Shown piece after piece: positions 8,228 through 18,523 of a stretch of DNA of 64,000 bases. Origin of the DNA: an uncultured Sunxiuqinia sp. Its GTDB lineage: Bacteria > Bacteroidota > Bacteroidia > Bacteroidales > Prolixibacteraceae. Each line of letters opens with the position of its first letter. Positions within the stretch are counted from its first letter, which is position 1. A model generated the notes under the pieces. That model did no database searches. It saw nothing but the letters and a program-made list of their open reading frames with translations, and had not been told where the DNA came from. The DNA lies in assembly GCF_947495665.1 (NCBI RefSeq), contig NZ_CANLZV010000007.1, forward strand, positions 62,001-126,000, given 5' to 3'. The position numbers were made by a program, and so were the translations under genes.

Positions 8228-10099
8228 TTACAGCTTAATTCTTTTCAGTAGCTCATTCATATCAAAGCGTAAATTCACCTTCACTTTGGGTAGCCTTAAC
8301 CCATTGCCCCCATTCGGTGTCTTTGCAGCATAAATTGCATCAATAATGTGCTTGTATTTCTTGGTAACGAAATTGCGCTTCAACTTCAAGGTCGGTGAAA
8401 GCTCGCCCGTTTGAGGGGTCCATTCCTCGCAAACCAGGCGGAAACGTTTAATTTCTTCGTGCTGTCCCAGTGTCTTGTTTATGGCAGCAACTTCTTTAAA
8501 AAACTGAGAATTGACCTCTTTCTTTTGAACCAGATCTTCATTGTCGCGGAAGTGAATCTTGTGTTGCGAACACCAGTCGTGCAAATATTCAAAATTCGGC
8601 GAAATGAGGGCACTGGCAAATTTTTCATTCTCACCAATCACCATAGCCTGCTCAATAAAAAATGATTCTTTCAACTTATTCTCAATCATCTGAGGCGCAA
8701 TGTACTTTCCGCCTGACATCTTGAACATCTCCTTTTTGCGGTCGGTAATTTTCAGGTATTTCCCTTCTTCCAAAACACCAATGTCGCCGGTATGAAACCA
8801 ACCTTCTTCATCAATCACTTCGGCTGTCAGATCCGGTGCCTTGTAATACCCTTTCATGATTGATGGGCCCTTGCACAGAATTTCGCCATCATCAGCAATC
8901 CGAACTTCCACATTATCGAGAACCGGCCCTACTGTTCCGACTTTCATTTCGCGCAATGCCGGGTTATTTACAGCAATTACCGGCGAGGTTTCAGTCAAAC
9001 CATAGCCTTCCAGCGTGTACATGCCAGCCATGCCCATTACGCGCGCAATCCGGGGTTGCAAAGCGGCTCCACCCGAAACCACATAAACAATGTTGTTTCC
9101 TAAAGCTTCGCGCCATTTCGAGTAAACCAACTTGTCGGCCACCCGAATTCTCATCCGAAGAAAAAAGTTGTATTTCTTGTTGTATTCAAAGTGACGCGTT
9201 AAACTGACGCTCCAAAAATAAATCACTTTTTTAAGGCCGGTAAGTTCTTTCCCTTTCGATATAAACCCGTCATAAACCCGCTCAAGCAAACGGGGAACCG
9301 AGTTGAACATGTGAGGTTTGATTTCTTTGATTGCCGGCACAATTTGCCCCAGGTTTCCAACATAATAAACCCCCATTCCTTTGTACTGAAAGTGATAATT
9401 GACACTTCGTTCGTACACATGGCAAAGCGGCAGAAAACTGATCACCCGATGGTCTTTCCCCAGGTTATGCATCCGGGCATGACTTGTAAAATTGGCCACC
9501 AAGTTCTCTTGGGTAAGCATCACTCCTTTAGGCACACCTGTTGTTCCTGATGTATAAATGATTGTTGCCAGATCATCCGGAGAAACAGCGGATTTAATTT
9601 GCTCCAGGATCGGAGACCACTCTGCTTGCTTGCTTTCCCCCAGCTCCATAATCTCTCTGAAATGCGGACAGCCCTCAAAATCTTCAAAAGCATAGATTCC
9701 TTCGATTGCCGGGATCTCGGCTGCTATTGCACTTATTTTTTCATACAATTTATTGTCGCCTACCACCACATAGCGAACATCTGCATGTTCCAGAATAAAG
9801 CGATACTCATCATCGCCAATAGTTGGATAAATGGGCACATGAATCAAACCGGCCATGGCCAGTCCCATATCCACAAAATTCCACTCGGGACGGTTAGTTG
9901 TAACTGTTGCTACTTTATCCCCTTTCTGAAGTCCCTTAGCCAACATGCCCATTGCAAATAGGTGGGACTTTGCTTTATACTCCGAAGTTGAATAGGTGTA
10001 CCACTTGCCATTGGCTTTTCCGCCCAGCGCATCTTCGCGAGGATAATTTGTTTCACACCAGTCAAGGATGTCAAATGTCCTCCTAACCATGTTTTCCAT
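8228..10099 (-). CDS. Long-chain fatty acid-CoA ligase (AMP-forming)
   Basis: The product belongs to the ANL adenylating superfamily and would activate long-chain fatty acids to acyl-CoA with ATP. It shows the P-loop-like TIIYTSGTTGVPKGVMLT, the LEGYGLTETSP motif, WFHTGDIG and a C-terminal ITDRKKEMFKMSGGKYIAP hinge. Length (about 623 residues) fits bacterial FadD/ACSL-type enzymes. Three ATGs are possible at 10123, 10099 and 10090. The one at 10099 (MENMVRRTFDILDW) was preferred because a -7-like element lies at 10134-10141, leaving almost no leader for the first ATG. The gene stands alone and ends 5 bases from a bidirectional terminator. It likely acts at the inner membrane face in fatty acid uptake or recycling. 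Confidence 0.9.
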   Translation of the reverse strand: MENMVRRTFDILDWCETNYPREDALGGKANGKWYTYSTSEYKAKSHLFAMGMLAKGLQKGDKVATVTTNRPEWNFVDMGLAMAGLIHVPIYPTIGDDEYRFILEHADVRYVVVGDNKLYEKISAIAAEIPAIEGIYAFEDFEGCPHFREIMELGESKQAEWSPILEQIKSAVSPDDLATIIYTSGTTGVPKGVMLTQENLVANFTSHARMHNLGKDHRVISFLPLCHVYERSVNYHFQYKGMGVYYVGNLGQIVPAIKEIKPHMFNSVPRLLERVYDGFISKGKELTGLKKVIYFWSVSLTRHFEYNKKYNFFLRMRIRVADKLVYSKWREALGNNIVYVVSGGAALQPRIARVMGMAGMYTLEGYGLTETSPVIAVNNPALREMKVGTVGPVLDNVEVRIADDGEILCKGPSIMKGYYKAPDLTAEVIDEEGWFHTGDIGVLEEGKYLKITDRKKEMFKMSGGKYIAPQMIENKLKESFFIEQAMVIGENEKFASALISPNFEYLHDWCSQHKIHFRDNEDLVQKKEVNSQFFKEVAAINKTLGQHEEIKRFRLVCEEWTPQTGELSPTLKLKRNFVTKKYKHIIDAIYAAKTPNGGNGLRLPKVKVNLRFDMNELLKRIKL

Positions 10100-10133
10100 A
10101 TTTCTCTGTTTAGTTACACTCAAGTTAACCCGA

Positions 10134-10141
10134 CAAAGTTA
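10134..10141 (-). promoter_or_regulatory. Candidate -7 element for the acyl-CoA ligase gene
   Basis: The minus strand reads TAACTTTG, fitting TAnnTTTG. No clear -33 TTG. It supports a start downstream of 10123. Confidence 0.3.
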
Positions 10142-10281
10142 ACATTTCAGGAATTCTAGAAAATTGATATAAATCTATTCAGATATGGATAAAATCTATT
10201 TAGAGCAAATCAAAACAACGATACCCCGCTATCCAGCAAACACTTACAGGAATATAAAATGTTTTTTTTTAACACGTTATT

Positions 10282-13200
10282 CTATTCGTCTATTGCTTCA
10301 TACTTCTTGTACTGGCTGTACGACCACAGTGCCAAAACCGTAATTAAACCGAACGAAACATACACCGCCCAGTGAATGCCATCAGCCGAACCTTTTCCAT
10401 AGGAGTGTAGTCCTGACAAGAAATAGTTCACACCAAAGTAAGTCATCAGTACCGATGTAAAGGCAATAACCGTAGCCAGGTTGTAGTTGTAACGCCCCCG
10501 TAGCGAAGGGATCAGTCGCATATGTACAATGAACGCATAGATGACCGCTGTAATTAAAGCCCAGGTTTCTTTAGGATCCCAGCCCCAGTAGCGCCCCCAG
10601 CTTTCGTTAGCCCAAACCCCTCCCAGAAAGGTTCCAATGGTAAGCATGTACAAACCAATGGTCGCCGAAAGTTCGCTGATGGTCGTCAACTGATCGATAA
10701 AGTAGTCGATATTCTTTTGATTCCTTCGATTCATTAAAGCATACAATACGAGCACCAGGATGCCCAGGAAAGCACTTAGCCCCAGAAAACCATAGCTTGC
10801 TGTAATGATGGACACATGAATCATCAACCAATAGGATTTCAGCACCGGAACCAACGGCGTAATTTCAGGGTTCATCCAATTGAGATGAGCGACAAACAGG
10901 GTAATACCGGTTAAAACGGCCGCAGTACCCAAAACCATCGGATACTTTCGCCCAAAGATAATTCCGGCCAGCATGGCAGCCCAGGCAACATAAATCATCG
11001 ATTCGTAGCCATTACTCCAAGGGGCACGTCCCGAAATATACCAGCGAACAATCAGGCCTATCGTATGCACTGCAAAGCCCAAATAGATCAGCCCGCTAAA
11101 GGTGATTCGGGTGACCCGGTGAATGGGCTTTTGCCGGAAGATATTGACAAATAAAATGGCTAGTAAAATAAAACCGGTTAACAGATACCACGGAAAAACC
11201 CGCTTAAAGGGCTGGTATTTGTTGTAAACCATTTCAGCCGATTTCTTTTGTGCTGACGGTAAAATTTCCGCGCCAAATTTTTGTTGAAAAGCCGCGATCG
11301 TTGCAATAATCTGTCGGGGTTGAATCTCGCCGCCTTCCGACTCAATTCCTCCAGCCAGCAGGTTGAAGCTGCGATTGACAAAAAGGGAATCGTTGGCAGG
11401 ATACCCCGTTGGGGTGCTTCCTACAGCCCACCAGGCATCTGTTTGGTTTACCGGCGGAAAGAAGGTTAGCAAATCACCTTTAAAAACCATAAAACTGATG
11501 TTGATCCGCTCGTCCAGGAAAATGTATTCCTTATCCAATTTATTTCGCAAAGCCGGTGCTTTGGCAAAAGCAGCCCGCACTTGCTCGGTAATCCGGTAGT
11601 TTCCTTCCAGATCAAACAAGTCGATAATTCGTGCATATTTTTCACGTACTCCTATAGAAGCCGCAATCTCCTTGTCAATCTTGATGAAGGGTATCGAACG
11701 CCACAGCTCGGGATACAAATTCATACTCAACACAACTTCATCAGGAGACATGCCATTGAGCGATGACTTCCGGCTCAGTTTCCGAAGAATTTCGCTTGAC
11801 AAAGTAGACATCGGCTCAATACGGCCGTCATGCCCGTGCACCCACAACTCCGAAAAATCACTCACCAATTCTTCATCCAGCCGGGGAATACCAGCAGTAC
11901 TTTGAGCCTGCCCGGCCCCTCCAAGGAGCATAAGTCCCAAAAACAGACCTGCAAATTTGATTTTGCTTGACTGCTTCAGGTGACGCACCAAAACCTGGAA
12001 ATAGGAATTCTTGTTTCCCAGCGATAAAATCATCCCCACAGTCAACAGGAAATAGCCGATATAAGTTACCAAAGTTCCCCAAAAGTCTTTATTTACCGAT
12101 AAAATTGTTCCCAATTCATCCTGGTCATACGACGACTGATAAAAGCGAAATCCGCGGTACTTCAGGGTATTATTCATAAAAATACGAACATCGCGTTGCA
12201 CATTCCGTTCGTCATCAATCAATTCAATTTCACTGGCAAACGAAGAAGGGCTTTCAGAACCAATGTAACGCTCCAATTGAAAGTCTTTCAATCGTAAACG
12301 GAAGGGCAGCTTAACCGGTTGCGAACCATAGGTTAACTTAACCGGGGTTTGCCCAATCATATAAGTTACCGGGGCACCAATTTGACCAGCACGCCCAAAA
12401 ACATTGACAATCGCCTGCCGCTCTCCATTGGAGATTTCAACAATAACAGCATCTTCACCCGTATCGCCGGAACCGGATTTACTCACCCGCAAACTGGCAT
12501 GTTCATAAAACTTTTTCACCAACACCAGATAACCATCAAACGCGTACAAATGCATCAACTTGACTTCAGAGCGGGTTCCTGCCGGCACCTGCTCCGGCTC
12601 CCCTCCTGCCATGGAGCGTATTTCCATGTCGCGATCTGCTACAACAAACAGTTTCGCACCTTCTTGTTCAAAACGAACATCGGCCTGCCCTTCAAAACCC
12701 ACCGTAGCAGGCCCCAGGTTAACCAATTGCCCCTTACCAAAAGTAAAGCTCTCCATACCTTGTCCGGCTGAAATTACAAAATCAACAACCGGATCTCCTG
12801 ATTCAGTCTCTACCGGCGTTCCCACGGCATCTTTTACAAAGCCAACCGATTTTACACGTACATGCTCTCCTTCAATCGTCAGTTTTCCACTGAATTCTTT
12901 TGCGCTCAATTCTGAAAACAAAACCTTATCGGATAACTTTTGCTGGTCAGTTTCTACCGTGAAGTACGAATCGGTTGAAACAATATAATCGGCTGAAGCT
13001 CCCTCGCGGATATGCATCATTCCCTCAAAGCTAATGTACCGTGTAATGCCTGCACCAATCAAAATAACAATAAATGATAAGTGAAAAATGCCAATGGTCA
13101 GTTTCTTGGCCGTAAATTGGCGGTACTTGAAGAAATTATGAATCAAACTGATGCCCAGTAGTAAAAAAACAAGTTCAAACCAATGGGTATTATAAACCAG

Positions 13201-13326
13201 GGCCTTAGCTGCCGGAGTACCGTAACTACTCTCAATAAATGTAGCAATGGCCATCGAAAAGGCCATAATCAGCAATAAGAACCCCATAAAAGAAGTGGAA
13301 ACCAGGAATTGATAGATTTTATTCAT
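10282..13326 (-). CDS. ccsBA: Fused ResB-CcsA (CcsBA) cytochrome c haem lyase
   Basis: This 1014-residue membrane protein fuses a ResB/CcsB-like N-terminal half to a CcsA-like C-terminal half, the system II machinery that exports haem and attaches it to apocytochromes c in the periplasm. The N-terminus has membrane segments near 15-30, 50-62 and 78-95 and a long extracytoplasmic domain. The middle (about 455-690) is a second large soluble region. The C-terminal helices include the haem-handling WWD motif in WANESWGRYWGWDPKETW, and conserved His in LMIHVS. Fused forms of this size are typical of Bacteroidota. It is monocistronic here. Its presence implies respiration with c-type cytochromes. 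Confidence 0.9.
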   Translation of the reverse strand: MNKIYQFLVSTSFMGFLLLIMAFSMAIATFIESSYGTPAAKALVYNTHWFELVFLLLGISLIHNFFKYRQFTAKKLTIGIFHLSFIVILIGAGITRYISFEGMMHIREGASADYIVSTDSYFTVETDQQKLSDKVLFSELSAKEFSGKLTIEGEHVRVKSVGFVKDAVGTPVETESGDPVVDFVISAGQGMESFTFGKGQLVNLGPATVGFEGQADVRFEQEGAKLFVVADRDMEIRSMAGGEPEQVPAGTRSEVKLMHLYAFDGYLVLVKKFYEHASLRVSKSGSGDTGEDAVIVEISNGERQAIVNVFGRAGQIGAPVTYMIGQTPVKLTYGSQPVKLPFRLRLKDFQLERYIGSESPSSFASEIELIDDERNVQRDVRIFMNNTLKYRGFRFYQSSYDQDELGTILSVNKDFWGTLVTYIGYFLLTVGMILSLGNKNSYFQVLVRHLKQSSKIKFAGLFLGLMLLGGAGQAQSTAGIPRLDEELVSDFSELWVHGHDGRIEPMSTLSSEILRKLSRKSSLNGMSPDEVVLSMNLYPELWRSIPFIKIDKEIAASIGVREKYARIIDLFDLEGNYRITEQVRAAFAKAPALRNKLDKEYIFLDERINISFMVFKGDLLTFFPPVNQTDAWWAVGSTPTGYPANDSLFVNRSFNLLAGGIESEGGEIQPRQIIATIAAFQQKFGAEILPSAQKKSAEMVYNKYQPFKRVFPWYLLTGFILLAILFVNIFRQKPIHRVTRITFSGLIYLGFAVHTIGLIVRWYISGRAPWSNGYESMIYVAWAAMLAGIIFGRKYPMVLGTAAVLTGITLFVAHLNWMNPEITPLVPVLKSYWLMIHVSIITASYGFLGLSAFLGILVLVLYALMNRRNQKNIDYFIDQLTTISELSATIGLYMLTIGTFLGGVWANESWGRYWGWDPKETWALITAVIYAFIVHMRLIPSLRGRYNYNLATVIAFTSVLMTYFGVNYFLSGLHSYGKGSADGIHWAVYVSFGLITVLALWSYSQYKKYEAIDE

Positions 13327-13551
13327 TAGATAGTGGCTTTTGTTAAAAAGAAGTGTAAAGTAAATTTTTAAAACTGAGTAAAAAAATGCTTTTATTTAAA
13401 TAGCTATCACATTAACATTTATTGGGATTTTTGGTTTAAAATTCGGCTCGAAAGAGCAAGAACACAGTTCAAAAAAACAAAGCGCCATTCGAAACCCAAA
13501 CCGGATTCCGTAGGTAAAAGAGAGCAACTTTAACACTAAAATTCAGATACA

Positions 13552-13764
13552 ATGAAAAAGAACATGGGAATGGCCGATCGCGTGATTCGCTCTGTAATTG
13601 CAGTTGTTATCGCAATTCTTTACTTTGCCGGCATACTTACCGGAATTTGGGGACTTATTCTGCTAATTCTGGCTTGTGTATTTTTATTAACCAGCGTGGT
13701 GAGTTTTTGTCCGCTGTATCTTCCCTTGGGAATAAACACCTGTGGAAAGTCGGACAAACTTTGA
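13552..13764 (+). CDS. DUF2892 inner-membrane protein
   Basis: The 70-residue product starts MKKNMGMADRVIR and has two hydrophobic segments (about 12-30 and 32-50), followed by FCPLYLPLGINTCGK. This is the layout of the DUF2892 (YgaP-type membrane domain) family, including the Cys pair near the C-terminus. The family has no settled function; related domains accompany rhodanese sulfur carriers. The following DUF2007 gene starts 22 bases later and may be cotranscribed. Confidence 0.8.
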   Translation: MKKNMGMADRVIRSVIAVVIAILYFAGILTGIWGLILLILACVFLLTSVVSFCPLYLPLGINTCGKSDKL

Positions 13765-13786
13765 CCGGGCCATAAAAACCAAAACG

Positions 13787-14029
13787 ATGACCAAAGAAAC
13801 GCAGCACGAAACCCTGGTTATATACAGCGGTAAGCCTTTAGAGGCCGAAATGGTCAACCAATTGCTGAATGACCGGGGCATTGTCACCCTCATGAGCAAT
13901 CATCTGATGGGACAAATTGCCCCCTGGCAAGTTTCAGCGGGCGGCTTTGAGCCGGTAGAAATTATTATTAACCGTGACGATGAAGCCTTGGCACGTCAAC
14001 TGCTTAAAGAGTTTCATTACATCGATTAA
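13787..14029 (+). CDS. DUF2007 domain protein (putative signal-transducing protein)
   Basis: The 80-residue protein reads LVIYSGKPLEAEMVNQLLNDRGI followed by a VEIIINRDDEALARQLL end, the pattern of DUF2007 (a ferredoxin-like fold found in small signalling or regulatory proteins). The ATG at 13787 was chosen over an upstream ATG at 13742 that lies inside the preceding gene. The partner is unknown. Confidence 0.7.
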   Translation: MTKETQHETLVIYSGKPLEAEMVNQLLNDRGIVTLMSNHLMGQIAPWQVSAGGFEPVEIIINRDDEALARQLLKEFHYID

Positions 14030-14178
14030 ACCTTCCATTCAAAAGAGAATCGTTTCAGCAAGTAGTTCGAAAGGAGAATCCAATGCCCCCGAAGGCTCCC
14101 CCGCTTATTGTCTAAACGAATAAGTGATTTAGGGAAGGTATGTTCTTCGTTGCATGAACAAGACTTCAGCGCAACAAA

Positions 14179-14212
14179 AAAGGTTCCACCTGACCATGCA
14201 AGTGAAACCTTT
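14179..14212 (-). terminator. Hairpin downstream of alaS
   Basis: AAAGGTTCCAC (14179-14189) pairs with GTGAAACCTTT (14202-14212) with one mismatch. On the minus strand the stem is followed by a run of T (opposite the AAAAA at 14176-14180), fitting a terminator for alaS. Confidence 0.6.
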
Positions 14213-14243
14213 CAATCTTATATCTTTTTGAACAGAGCCGGTT

Positions 14244-16862
14244 TTATCCGACAAATGATTTTGCCTTGGCAATAGCCGCTTCAATACCGGCCACGTCTTT
14301 TCCACCAGCCGTAGCATAAAATGGCTGGCCGCCACCGCCACCTTTCATTTCTTTGGCTGCTTCACGTACAATCTGTCCGGCGTTCAGTCCTTTTTCTTTC
14401 ACCAGGTTATCGGCAATCATAATGCTTAGGCTTGGTTTTCCACCGATTTCAGCGCCCAGCACCAAAAACAAGTTATCCACCTCGCCTTTTAACTGGAAAG
14501 CCAAATCCTTGATGGCTTGTGGAGAATCCAACGCCACTTTTTCGGCAATCACATTCACGCCATCAATCTCGGTAATTTTCTTTTTCAGTTCATCCTTCAC
14601 CCCAGCTGCAGCTTGCTTTTCAAAGGCCTCCAGTTGCTTTTTCAACTTGGCATTTTCATCCTGCAAATCTTCAACCGATTTTTTCAGGTTTTTAGTATTG
14701 CTGAACAAACCACGCACTTCGTGCAATTCATCCATGTTTTTAGTGATGAATGCTTCCGCCTTATCAGCCGTAATGGCCTCAATACGCCGAACACCTGCCG
14801 AAATAGCGCTCTCTGAAGTAATGACAAAATACCCGATTTGTCCGGTTGCAGGAACGTGCGTTCCACCACACAATTCCACCGAGTCGCCAAACTTAATCAC
14901 CCGCACTTTGTCGCTGTACTTTTCGCCAAACAAGGCAATCGCTCCCATTTCCTGTGCTTCGGCAAAGGGAACATCGTGCTTTTCTTCCTGTTGAAAGTTC
15001 TGACGAATCAACTCATTAACACGAGCCTGAATCTGATCCAGCTCTTCCTTCGACACTTTCTGGAAGTGGGCAAAGTCAAACCGCAGGTAATCGGCATTCA
15101 CCAACGACCCCTTTTGTTCCACATGCGTTCCCAGCACTTCGCGCAAAGCCTGGTCGAGCAAGTGTGTTGCCGTGTGGTTATTGGCCGTCAATTTTCGTTT
15201 CTGATTGCTAACCACAGCCCGGAAAGTTGCTGATGGATCAGCCGGCAATTCCTTGGCAATATGCACAATCAGGTTATTTTCTTTTTGCGTGTCAACAATA
15301 CTTGTTTTCACCCCATTGAATTCGATGTAGCCTGTGTCACCAACCTGACCACCCGACTCTCCGTAGAAAGGTGTTTGATCAAAAACCAGGTGGAAAAACT
15401 GCTTATCCTTTTGCTTCACTTGGCGGTAACGTGCAATTTGAATATCGGCTTCCAAGGTCGTGTAACCCAAAAACTTAACCTCATCAATTTTCTTCAGCTC
15501 TACCCAGTCGCTGGTTTCCTGCGCTGCCGCATTCCGCGAACGGTCTTTTTGTTTCTTCATTTCTGAATCAAACTCGGCACGGTTCACCGTTAAGCCATTT
15601 TCACGCAGAATCAGCTCCGTTAAATCCAGCGGGAACCCAAATGTATCGTACAATTCGAAAGCGCTTTTGCCAGCAACTTCCGACACATTTTCTTTTTTCG
15701 CTTTAACCATCACTTCATCCAGCAAGCGAATTCCTGTTTCCAGCGTACGCAGGAAACTTTCTTCCTCTTCCTTGATTACCTTTTCAATCAGTTCTTGCTG
15801 AGCCTGCAATTCGGGGAAAGCATCGCCCATGTTTTCCTTCAGCGTTTCCACCAGGCGGTAAATGAATGCCTCGCGGAAATTCAGGAAGGTATAGCCATAA
15901 CGTACTGCGCGCCGCAAAATACGACGGATAACGTAACCCGCTTTGTTGTTTGACGGCAACTGTCCATCGGCAATGGCAAAGGCAATGGCCCGCAAGTGGT
16001 CGGCAATAACGCGCATGGCAATGTCATCTTTCTCATTTTCGCCATACTTTTTACCACACAGTCCGGCCAGTTTCCCAATGATGGTTTGAAAGACATCGGT
16101 ATCGTAATTCGATTTTTTATTCTGCAACACCATGCACAGGCGTTCAAAGCCCATTCCGGTATCCACATGCTTAGCCGGAAGTTCTTCCAAACGTCCGTCT
16201 GCTTTGCGGTTAAACTGAATAAACACCAGGTTCCAGATTTCAATCACCAGCGGATGATCCTGGTTCACTAGTTCTGCTCCGGGAATTTTGGCTCGCTCAT
16301 CATCATCACGCAAATCCACGTGAATTTCGGAACAAGGACCACAAGGACCCGTTTCGCCCATTTCCCAGAAATTATCTTTTTTGCTTCCGTTCAACACATG
16401 GTGTGCCGGCAAGTGCTGTAACCAAAAATGCTTGGCTTCTTCATCCAAAGCCAGTTTATCGTCTTCACTTCCTTCAAAAACAGTCGCGTACATGCGGTCC
16501 GCGTGAATTCCCATTTTATCATGCAGAAATTCCCACGCCCAGTTGATGGCTTCTTCTTTGAAATAGTCACCAAAGGACCAGTTACCCAACATTTCAAACA
16601 TGGTGTGGTGGTAGGTATCGTGTCCTACTTCTTCCAGGTCGTTGTGCTTACCCGAAACGCGTAAACATTTCTGAGTATCAGCTACCCGTGCCGATTGGGC
16701 CGGTTGGTTCCCCAGAAAAATATCTTTGAATTGATTCATTCCCGCATTGGTAAACATCAGCGTTGGATCATTTTTTACCACCATGGGAGCCGAATCGACT
16801 ATGGTATGTTGCTTTGAAATAAAAAAATCCAGGAAAGCCTTCCTGATCGCTTTGGAATTCAT
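14244..16862 (-). CDS. alaS: Alanine--tRNA ligase
   Basis: The 872-residue enzyme charges tRNA-Ala with alanine in the cytoplasm. The N-terminal aminoacylation core includes [23 protein letters not shown] (family form of the AlaS start). The editing domain carries [11 protein letters not shown] and the CGGTHV zinc site. The C-terminal oligomerisation/C-Ala region contains a coiled coil ([18 protein letters not shown]) and a Gly-rich [14 protein letters not shown] segment. The start [14 protein letters not shown] at 16862 was chosen because 30 extra residues from an ATG at 16952 do not resemble the family. It is monocistronic and divergent from the M23 peptidase operon. Confidence 0.97.
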   Translation of the reverse strand: MNSKAIRKAFLDFFISKQHTIVDSAPMVVKNDPTLMFTNAGMNQFKDIFLGNQPAQSARVADTQKCLRVSGKHNDLEEVGHDTYHHTMFEMLGNWSFGDYFKEEAINWAWEFLHDKMGIHADRMYATVFEGSEDDKLALDEEAKHFWLQHLPAHHVLNGSKKDNFWEMGETGPCGPCSEIHVDLRDDDERAKIPGAELVNQDHPLVIEIWNLVFIQFNRKADGRLEELPAKHVDTGMGFERLCMVLQNKKSNYDTDVFQTIIGKLAGLCGKKYGENEKDDIAMRVIADHLRAIAFAIADGQLPSNNKAGYVIRRILRRAVRYGYTFLNFREAFIYRLVETLKENMGDAFPELQAQQELIEKVIKEEEESFLRTLETGIRLLDEVMVKAKKENVSEVAGKSAFELYDTFGFPLDLTELILRENGLTVNRAEFDSEMKKQKDRSRNAAAQETSDWVELKKIDEVKFLGYTTLEADIQIARYRQVKQKDKQFFHLVFDQTPFYGESGGQVGDTGYIEFNGVKTSIVDTQKENNLIVHIAKELPADPSATFRAVVSNQKRKLTANNHTATHLLDQALREVLGTHVEQKGSLVNADYLRFDFAHFQKVSKEELDQIQARVNELIRQNFQQEEKHDVPFAEAQEMGAIALFGEKYSDKVRVIKFGDSVELCGGTHVPATGQIGYFVITSESAISAGVRRIEAITADKAEAFITKNMDELHEVRGLFSNTKNLKKSVEDLQDENAKLKKQLEAFEKQAAAGVKDELKKKITEIDGVNVIAEKVALDSPQAIKDLAFQLKGEVDNLFLVLGAEIGGKPSLSIMIADNLVKEKGLNAGQIVREAAKEMKGGGGGQPFYATAGGKDVAGIEAAIAKAKSFVG

Positions 16863-17033
16863 GTGTCTGTCTTTTTCAAATTTATATGATGCTGTAATTT
16901 TCGAATCAGGAGTCATGCCCCAGCCAGGCTGTTCGCAAGAAAGCCCTACCAAAACCGACTGAATCCTCCCCTTCTGGATTACAGGATTGAATACCTTTAA
17001 TTTTTGTTAAAAAGCACCTCTCAGCACTGCAAT

Positions 17034-17041
17034 CAAACTTA
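17034..17041 (-). promoter_or_regulatory. Candidate -7 element for alaS
   Basis: The minus strand reads TAAGTTTG (TAnnTTTG). No TTG at 19-20 bases upstream is obvious. The leader to the ATG at 16862 would be about 165 bases; no T-box or other RNA structure was recognised in it. Confidence 0.3.
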
Positions 17042-17102
17042 TTAACTCAATATTTCAATTACTTTTGCGTTTTCGTAGTTAATCTGCCTGATTTTTTAAG
17101 TC

Positions 17103-17132
17103 TTGCAAAGTTAGATTAATTACTTAAATTTG
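17103..17132 (+). promoter_or_regulatory. Bacteroidota-type promoter for the M23 peptidase operon
   Basis: TTG at 17103-17105, exactly 19 bases, then TAAATTTG at 17125-17132. This is the full -33/-7 consensus (TTG-N19-TAnnTTTG) of the Bacteroidota housekeeping sigma factor. The ATG at 17164 lies about 25 bases after the expected start site. Confidence 0.75.
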
Positions 17133-17163
17133 TTACATCCTGTAAAAAAGAAATTGGTTTTTT

Positions 17164-18135
17164 ATGGCAAAAGTTAAGTATAAATTCAACCCCGAAACCC
17201 TCAGTTACGAAAAGGTTGAACGCAACTTAAAATCGAAAATCCACCGTTTTTTAGTCTTCTTCTCATCCAGTATCGTCGTTGGAACCGTGTTGGCTATTAT
17301 CTTCCTTCAGTTTTACGAAACGCCAAAGATGCGCGGCTTAAAACTTGAGAACCAGCGGTTGATGTCACAGTATGAATTGATGTATCAGAACCTGGAAAGC
17401 ATTGAAGAGGTTTTGACCGATATTCAGCACCGGGATGACAACCTGTACCGGATTATTTTTGAAGCAGATCCGATCCCCAACTCTTTGCGTAAAGCCGGTT
17501 TTGGTGGTGTTAACAAATACGCCCACCTGGAAAATCTGGACAATTCGGAACTGGTAATCAATACGGCGCGTAAGCTGGACATCATTGCCAAAGAAGCCTA
17601 CATTCAATCCAAATCTTACGACGAGGTACTCAAGCTGGCTTTAGACAAAGAACAAATGCTTTCGAGCATTCCGGCAGTAATGCCCATCTCCAATAAAGAC
17701 CTGAAACGAACTGCTTCCGGCTGGGGTTTCCGCATTGATCCGGTTTATAAAATCCGGAAGTTTCACTATGGTATGGACTTTACCGCCCCTATTGGCACCG
17801 AGGTTTATGCTACCGGCGATGGCGTGGTGAAAGAAGTAAAAACCTCGCGCGGAGGTTACGGAAGATGGGTGGTTATTGACCATGGCTTTGGTTACGAAAC
17901 CCTTTACGGACACCTCAACGAATTCAATGTGAAAAAAGGCCAAAAGGTAAAACGGGGTAGCGTAATTGCTTACGTGGGTAATGCCGGAAAATCAACAGGC
18001 CCGCACTTACACTACGAAGTGCACAAAAACGGAAGAGCCGTAAATCCGCAATATTACTATTTCAAGGACTTAACGCCTCAGGAATACGAACGGATGATTG
18101 CCATTTCGTCCAACATGGGACAATCCTATGATTAA
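17164..18135 (+). CDS. Membrane-anchored M23 (LytM) family peptidase
   Basis: The 323-residue protein has a cytoplasmic N-terminus, one membrane anchor (about 30-52), a helical region (about 60-165) and a C-terminal peptidase M23 domain (about 195-300). Zinc-ligand motifs are visible: HYGMDF (H and D) and GPHLHYEVH (HxH). This family cleaves peptide cross-links of peptidoglycan, or serves as an activator of amidases when ligands are missing; here the ligands are intact, so an active endopeptidase is expected. It is the first gene of a plus-strand operon with the MerR, Nif3-like and zinc-ribbon genes (6-31 base gaps). Confidence 0.88.
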   Translation: MAKVKYKFNPETLSYEKVERNLKSKIHRFLVFFSSSIVVGTVLAIIFLQFYETPKMRGLKLENQRLMSQYELMYQNLESIEEVLTDIQHRDDNLYRIIFEADPIPNSLRKAGFGGVNKYAHLENLDNSELVINTARKLDIIAKEAYIQSKSYDEVLKLALDKEQMLSSIPAVMPISNKDLKRTASGWGFRIDPVYKIRKFHYGMDFTAPIGTEVYATGDGVVKEVKTSRGGYGRWVVIDHGFGYETLYGHLNEFNVKKGQKVKRGSVIAYVGNAGKSTGPHLHYEVHKNGRAVNPQYYYFKDLTPQEYERMIAISSNMGQSYD

Positions 18136-18141
18136 AACCAG

Positions 18142-18492
18142 GTGACCGTGCCTTACAAAAAACCCAAGATAGAAAAAGTCTTTTACACGATTGGAGAAGT
18201 CGCTGACATGTTTCAGGTCAACACCTCTCACATTCGCTTTTGGGAGAAGGAATTCGACATTCTGAAACCCCAAAAGAACAAGAAAGGTAACCGCCTGTTT
18301 ACAAAGGAAGATATTGAAAACATTAAACTGATATACCACCTGGTAAAAGAGCGTGGCCTGACCCTGAAAGGAGCCAAGCAAAAGTTGAAAGACAACAAGG
18401 AAGACACGCTCAACAAACATGAATTAGTCGATCGGTTGAAATCCATCAAACACATGCTGCTTGAAATTCAGGCAAAAATGGACGAGTCCTAA
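18142..18492 (+). CDS. MerR-family transcriptional regulator
   Basis: The 116-residue protein has a MerR winged helix: YTIGEVADMFQVNTSHIRFWEKEF, then KGNRLFTKEDIENIKLI, followed by a helix continuing to a coiled coil (about 85-115). It lacks an effector-binding domain, so it is a short MerR form common in Bacteroidota next to M23 peptidase genes. The start is GTG at 18142, or GTG at 18148, six bases after the M23 stop. DNA target and inducer are unknown; autoregulation of the operon is possible. Confidence 0.85.
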   Translation: MTVPYKKPKIEKVFYTIGEVADMFQVNTSHIRFWEKEFDILKPQKNKKGNRLFTKEDIENIKLIYHLVKERGLTLKGAKQKLKDNKEDTLNKHELVDRLKSIKHMLLEIQAKMDES

Positions 18493-18523
18493 ACCAATCG
18501 GCCTGAATCTGAAAACATACACT

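Noticed and set aside
13129-13551. Search for a riboswitch or regulatory RNA ahead of ccsBA and the DUF2892 gene
   Set aside because: No conserved RNA motif or full promoter consensus could be recognised in this A/T-rich interval.
16863-16952. Extended N-terminus of alanyl-tRNA synthetase
   Set aside because: Thirty extra residues precede the conserved start [14 protein letters not shown] and do not fit the family.
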